Assembly: GCF_900129975.1 (NCBI RefSeq)
Contig: NZ_FSRG01000004.1
Location: forward strand, 62,001-126,000
Origin: Halodesulfovibrio marinisediminis DSM 17456
GTDB taxonomy: Bacteria; Desulfobacterota; Desulfovibrionia; Desulfovibrionales; Desulfovibrionaceae
DNA: 64,000 nt
Direction of reading: 5' to 3'
The notes below the pieces were generated by a model. That model had not been told where the DNA came from. It saw nothing but the letters and a program-made list of their open reading frames with translations, and searched no databases. The translations under genes were made by a program, and so were the position numbers. Of the stretch, positions 60,660-64,000 are shown piece by piece. Position 1 is the first letter of the stretch, and each line of letters begins with the position of its first letter.

Positions 60660-61322
60660 ATGAGCGATTTTTGGATTTGTATTGGTGATATTCATGACGA
60701 GATTTCTCGGCTCAAAGATATTCCGGAACTTGCGCAAGCTCGCGGCGTAATTATCAGTGGTGATTTAACCTTGGCGAAAGGTGTTTCTGCTGCTCGTCGT
60801 GTTATTGACGCTGTGGCCGCTATTAATCCGGTTGTCTACGCGCAGATTGGGAATATGGATCATTCTGAAGTGACAGAGTTTTTAGAGGAGCAAGGCTGCA
60901 ATATTCACCGTTCTGTAGCAGAGCTCACTCCTGAAGTTGCTGTTATGGGTGTGGGAACTTCCAGCACTACGCCATTCAATACTCCTTCTGAAACTCCTGA
61001 TGAGACTCTGGGTGAGTGGCTGGAGGAAGGTTACGCTAAAACATCACAGTATGATGCCACTGTTGTCGTTGTGCATGATCCGCCGTTTGATACGAGTTGC
61101 GATGACTTGGGTAATGGCGTGCATGTTGGGAGTAAAGCTGTTCGTACTTTTATTGAAAAGACGCAGCCGCAACTGGTATTGTGTGGACATATTCATGAAG
61201 CCCGTTCAGTAGATACTCTTGGTAAGACAACTATCATCAACACAGGCATGTTGGCTGATGGCGGTTATGCAAAAATCATGTTGGAAGGCACAACGCTTCG
61301 TGCAGAACTGTGCGCCTTGTAA
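60660..61322 (+). CDS. Metallophosphoesterase (YfcE/MPP type)
   Basis: A 220-residue calcineurin-like phosphoesterase. It shows the metal motifs CIGDIHDEI, ISGDLTLA, IGNMDH, VVVHDPPFD and LCGHIHEARSVD in the usual order. ACGGAG at 60648-60653 supports ATG 60660. It would hydrolyse a phosphodiester or phosphomonoester in the cytoplasm; the substrate is unknown. It stands between the folate group (divergent) and the initiator tRNA. Confidence 0.88.
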   Translation: MSDFWICIGDIHDEISRLKDIPELAQARGVIISGDLTLAKGVSAARRVIDAVAAINPVVYAQIGNMDHSEVTEFLEEQGCNIHRSVAELTPEVAVMGVGTSSTTPFNTPSETPDETLGEWLEEGYAKTSQYDATVVVVHDPPFDTSCDDLGNGVHVGSKAVRTFIEKTQPQLVLCGHIHEARSVDTLGKTTIINTGMLADGGYAKIMLEGTTLRAELCAL

Positions 61323-61455
61323 GCGTATCACGCTGGCAAAAAATTACTTTTTCATAAAATAAAGATCTTTCTTTTATCTGTCTTAAATTAAAGAGAAATG
61401 TAGATAGATTGTGTCATGCTTTGTTTAGAGTGAGTATTTTTTCTAAAAAAAGATG

Positions 61456-61482
61456 TTGACAGTCGAGGGGGTGACGTATACT
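61456..61482 (+). promoter_or_regulatory. Promoter of the initiator tRNA
   Basis: TTGACA (61456-61461) and TATACT (61477-61482) are both near consensus with a 15-base spacer, 61 bases before the tRNA. The spacer matches the length seen at the three tRNA-Lys genes. Confidence 0.75.
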
Positions 61483-61543
61483 TATGTCCACCTCGAGAGG
61501 GAATTGCTTTCAGAGCAAGAACCGCATCGTAAACAAGCTATGA

Positions 61544-61620
61544 CGCGGGGTGGAGCAGCTCGGTAGCTCGTCGGGCTCATAACCCGAAGGCCGTAGGTTC
61601 AAATCCTGCCCCCGCTACCA
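61544..61620 (+). tRNA. Initiator tRNA-fMet (CAU)
   Basis: A 77-nt tRNA with encoded CCA. Three G-C pairs GGG/CCC stack on the anticodon loop (TCGGGCTCATAACCCGA), and position 1 (C) is unpaired with position 72 (T); both mark an initiator tRNA. The T arm GGTTCAAATCC is normal. Position 72 is T rather than the A of E. coli, so the mismatch is C-U. Confidence 0.97.
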
Positions 61621-61626
61621 ATATTT

Positions 61627-61655
61627 AACCCCCCTGCATTGCAGGGGGGTTATTT
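61627..61655 (+). terminator. Hairpin after tRNA-fMet
   Basis: AACCCCCCTGC (61627-61637) pairs perfectly with GCAGGGGGGTT (61641-61651) around ATT, then TATTT. Some transcription may read on to infA. Confidence 0.82.
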
Positions 61656-61698
61656 GTTATGTGCTCCCGGCGTTAATTCAGGAGAAAGGAGATCGCAT

Positions 61699-61917
61699 AT
61701 GGCAAAAGAAGAAGCCATTCAAGTAAATGGTGAAGTTATGGAAGCACTGCCAAACGCAATGTTTCTTGTTCGCCTCGAAAATGGTCACGAATGTCTTGCA
61801 CACATCTCCGGTAAAATGCGCAAATTCCGTATTCGCGTTCTGCCAGGAGATACAGTTACTGTAGAACTTTCACCTTATGACCTCACTCGCGGTCGTATTA
61901 CCTTCCGTCCACGTTAG
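61699..61917 (+). CDS. infA: Translation initiation factor IF-1
   Basis: A 72-residue S1-fold protein. It begins [20 protein letters not shown] and continues [39 protein letters not shown] and GRITFRPR, an almost standard IF-1. AAAGGAG precedes ATG 61699, so the frame's upstream extension is not part of the protein. It follows the initiator tRNA by 78 bases: two parts of translation initiation encoded together. Confidence 0.97.
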   Translation: MAKEEAIQVNGEVMEALPNAMFLVRLENGHECLAHISGKMRKFRIRVLPGDTVTVELSPYDLTRGRITFRPR

Positions 61918-61957
61918 GTTCGACATATAAGGCGTTCGTTTTTTTAGCGTAACGAAT

Positions 61958-62027
61958 AAAGCCCGCTCTAATTTTTTTAGAGCGGGCTTTGTTATTTTAG
62001 TGAAAAGAGGAGCTTAGCTCCTCTTTT
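61958..62027. terminator. Two terminators between infA and the oligopeptide ATPase gene
   Basis: AAAGCCCGCTCTA (61958-61970) pairs with TAGAGCGGGCTTT (61978-61990). Then AAAAGAGGAGC (62003-62013) pairs with GCTCCTCTTTT (62017-62027) with T-runs on both sides; the second serves both convergent transcripts. Confidence 0.9.
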
Positions 62028-62033
62028 TTTGTT

Positions 62034-63062
62034 CTATGCAGGCATCTTAGTTGCGCGGCCTTCCTGAACAGCATGACAGGCACATATAGTGCCGTTATCA
62101 AGTGTAATAGGGTGCGGAACTTCGTTCACGCAACGCTGGTTTGCAAGTCGGCAACGACCATGGAACACACAGCCTGTAGGCAGGTTGATCGGGGTCGGAA
62201 CATCGCCGGTAAGCTTGATGTGGGAGAAGCCTTTTTTGCCCATGCGAGGAATCGCGGACAGAAGCGCTTTAGTGTATGGGTGTTGCGGATTAGCAAACAG
62301 CTCTTTAGCGTCTGCAAGCTCACACAGGGAGCCCAGGTACATTACAGCAACTCGGTTTGAGATATGCTCAACAACAGATAAGTCATGGCTGATGAACAGG
62401 TAGGTCAGGTTGTGATCGCGCTGTAAGTCCATCATTAGGTTGAGAACCTGTGCCTGAATGGATACGTCGAGTGCAGAAATAGGTTCGTCTGCAACGATAA
62501 ACTCAGGTTTGAGGACAAGTGCACGCGCAATGGAAATACGCTGACGCTGGCCGCCTGAGAATTCGTGTGGGTAGCGTTGACCCCATACAGGGTTAATGCC
62601 TACCTGTTCCATTACTTCTGCAACGCGCTGCTTTACTTCCTCATCGCTGAATTCAGGGTAGTGGAAGCGTACTGGTTCTTCGAGGATCTGTGAGACCTTC
62701 ATACGCGGGTTCAAAGATGCGTATGGGTCCTGAAAGATCATCTGTGCAGCGGTACGGAATTCTTTGCGGGCTGAACCGGACTTATTGTCTACACGTTCGC
62801 CTCGGTAGTGAACCTGGCCGCCGGTTGGTTCGTACAGACCGATAATGGTACGTGCGAGGGTGGATTTACCACAGCCGGACTCACCTACAACAGAAAGGGT
62901 TTCACCTTTCTGAATTTCAAAGCTTACATCGTTCACAGCATGGACAACGGTCTTTTTGCGAGTGAGCTTGCCATTTTCGAATCCTAGCTGATCAAGAAAT
63001 CCGCCAGAAATATCAAAGTGTTTTACAAGATTTTTAATTTTAAGAAGAGGGGTATTACTCAT
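62034..63062 (-). CDS. Oligopeptide ABC transporter ATPase (OppF type)
   Basis: A 342-residue ATPase: Walker A VVGESGCGKSTLART, Q-loop MIFQDPYASLNPRM, signature FSGGQRQRI, Walker B FIVADEPISALDVSIQ and H-loop ISHDLSVV. The C-terminal domain has the Cys motif GCVFHGRCRLANQRC. It pairs with the OppD-type gene two bases upstream to energise peptide or nickel import; the other subunits would lie beyond the window. Confidence 0.93.
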   Translation of the reverse strand: MSNTPLLKIKNLVKHFDISGGFLDQLGFENGKLTRKKTVVHAVNDVSFEIQKGETLSVVGESGCGKSTLARTIIGLYEPTGGQVHYRGERVDNKSGSARKEFRTAAQMIFQDPYASLNPRMKVSQILEEPVRFHYPEFSDEEVKQRVAEVMEQVGINPVWGQRYPHEFSGGQRQRISIARALVLKPEFIVADEPISALDVSIQAQVLNLMMDLQRDHNLTYLFISHDLSVVEHISNRVAVMYLGSLCELADAKELFANPQHPYTKALLSAIPRMGKKGFSHIKLTGDVPTPINLPTGCVFHGRCRLANQRCVNEVPHPITLDNGTICACHAVQEGRATKMPA

Positions 63063-63064
63063 GC

Positions 63065-64000
63065 CTACTCCACTACATGACAGGCAGCCATGACGCCGGA
63101 TTTTTTGAGTTCGAGCTCCGGTACCACTTCAAAACAGATGTCTTTACAGTAGTCGCAACGGTTGTTGAACGCACAGCCTTTAGGGATGTTAGTAAGGCTA
63201 GGCATAGAGCCGCGAATCTGGTTGAGACGATCGCCTTTGGCACCGTCCGGTAATGCTGCAATGAGACCCTGAGTGTATGGGTGTGTAGGGGTAGCACAGA
63301 CTGTGTCAGTTGAGCCCAGTTCCACGATTCGACCAGCGTACATAACAGCAATTTTCTCTGTAACCTGAGACACAACACCAAGGTCGTGTGTGATGAGGAT
63401 AAGACCCATGTTGTCTTTCTCGCAAAGCTCGAGAAGCAGGTCCATGATCTCAGCCTGAATGGTTACGTCAAGCGCCGTGGTAGGTTCATCAGCAATAATA
63501 AGCGCAGGATCTGTCAGCAAAGCAATTGCGATAACAATTCGCTGGCGCATGCCGCCGGAAAATTCGTGCGGGTACTGTTTTAAGCGTTTTTCCGGTGAAG
63601 GAATGTAAACTTTGCGCAGTTTGTCCAGCGCGATTTTTTCAGCTTCTTTTTTAGACACCTTACTGTGGGCAAGCACAGTTTCAATCATCTGCTGACCAAT
63701 GGTCAAAACAGGGTTGAGTGTCATCATAGGGTCCTGGAAGATCATGGAGATACGGTTACCACGGATGGTACGCAGCTCTTTGTCGGACATCTGTGCGAGA
63801 TCCTGACCTTCGAACATTACAGAACCGCTGGCGATAAAGCCCGGTTTTGAGATCTGGTTGATGATGGAGAAGCCGGTTACAGATTTACCAGCGCCGGATT
63901 CACCAACAAGACCGAGGCGTTCGCCTTTATCTACAGAAAACGAAACTTTATTTACAGCCGTAAGCGCAATGTCACGCATACGGAACTGAACAAGTATATC
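63065..64000 (-). CDS. Oligopeptide ABC transporter ATPase (OppD type), 5' end cut by window
   Basis: The frame stays open to the last base ([14 protein letters not shown] upstream of the first internal Met), so the true start lies outside the window. It shows Walker [15 protein letters not shown]-loop [13 protein letters not shown], signature FSGGMRQRI, Walker [17 protein letters not shown] and ITHDLGVV, with the Cys pattern [15 protein letters not shown]. Two bases separate it from the OppF-type gene, its partner in the heterodimeric ATPase. Confidence 0.92.
   Translation of the reverse strand, partial: DILVQFRMRDIALTAVNKVSFSVDKGERLGLVGESGAGKSVTGFSIINQISKPGFIASGSVMFEGQDLAQMSDKELRTIRGNRISMIFQDPMMTLNPVLTIGQQMIETVLAHSKVSKKEAEKIALDKLRKVYIPSPEKRLKQYPHEFSGGMRQRIVIAIALLTDPALIIADEPTTALDVTIQAEIMDLLLELCEKDNMGLILITHDLGVVSQVTEKIAVMYAGRIVELGSTDTVCATPTHPYTQGLIAALPDGAKGDRLNQIRGSMPSLTNIPKGCAFNNRCDYCKDICFEVVPELELKKSGVMAACHVVE

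Noticed and set aside
1-64000. CRISPR array, prophage or insertion sequence
   Set aside because: No regularly spaced direct repeats, transposase, integrase or phage structural genes are present. The only mobile-looking DNA is the dispersed terminator repeat, which encodes nothing.

Overview
The window reads as chromosomal DNA of moderate GC from a Gram-negative, motile, anaerobic sulfate reducer of the Desulfovibrionales. The desulfoferrodoxin, rubredoxin and rubredoxin:oxygen oxidoreductase run at 16135-18198, a large FAD/Fe-S lactate-dehydrogenase-like protein, HypF, a full Tol-Pal operon and flagellar export genes support this. The modest GC fits a marine Halodesulfovibrio-like lineage better than classical Desulfovibrio; that last step is inference from general knowledge, not a search. 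The window is core chromosome: I see no prophage, transposase, CRISPR array or toxin-antitoxin module.

Layout. 1-4191: alanine dehydrogenase with an elaborate leader, then a polar amino acid ABC importer (binding protein, permease, ATPase). 4565-10534: a PHP/endonuclease Q-like nuclease fused to a UvrD helicase, then a cobamide-salvage pair (CbiR, CobU) and a DHH phosphoesterase. 10645-15762: FAD/Fe-S oxidoreductase, RuvX and MltG. 16135-18198: oxygen and superoxide defence. 18413-20234: methyltransferase, aldolase-like protein lacking the expected Schiff-base lysine, small membrane protein. 20560-23497 (minus): recR, ybaB and dnaX, a replication/repair operon. 23901-26071: two secreted peptidoglycan carboxypeptidases, one a close match to the helical-shape enzyme Csd4. 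26437-28449: DUF4911 protein, orphan oligopeptide-type ATPase, unknown protein. 28679-32855 (minus): tolQ-tolR-tolA-tolB-pal. 33319-34875: TolC. 35199-37211 (minus): U32 protein. 37715-39464: pyrK-pyrD. 39853-41721 (minus): three tRNA-Lys genes and serS. 41859-46369: small proteins, PilZ, YchJ and hypF. 46609-48836: XRE-cupin regulator with acyl-CoA ligase. 49158-54078 (minus): motA, two motB-like genes, fliL, fliN, fliO, fliP, fliQ. 54100-55870 (minus): PLP-binding YggS and Era. 56476-60455 (minus): ygfA, pgeF and pabA-pabB-pabC, a folate/p-aminobenzoate group. 60660-64000: metallophosphoesterase, initiator tRNA, infA, and two oligopeptide ABC ATPases, the last cut by the window end.

The most unusual structure is non-coding. 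A dispersed intergenic repeat of about 240-340 bp has terminal inverted repeats beginning TTGCCTCCGGCGGCTTAAGA, a central terminator hairpin and internal hairpins. It occurs near 4206, 20251, 26091, 35008 and 48882, usually filling the gap between two convergent genes almost exactly. It looks like a MITE-like element that works as a bidirectional terminator. Other points for follow-up are the EndoQ-UvrD fusion, the aldolase-like pseudoenzyme, two MotB-type proteins with one MotA, a 15-bp promoter spacer shared by all four tRNA promoters, and a short upstream ORF with repeated dyads before ald.
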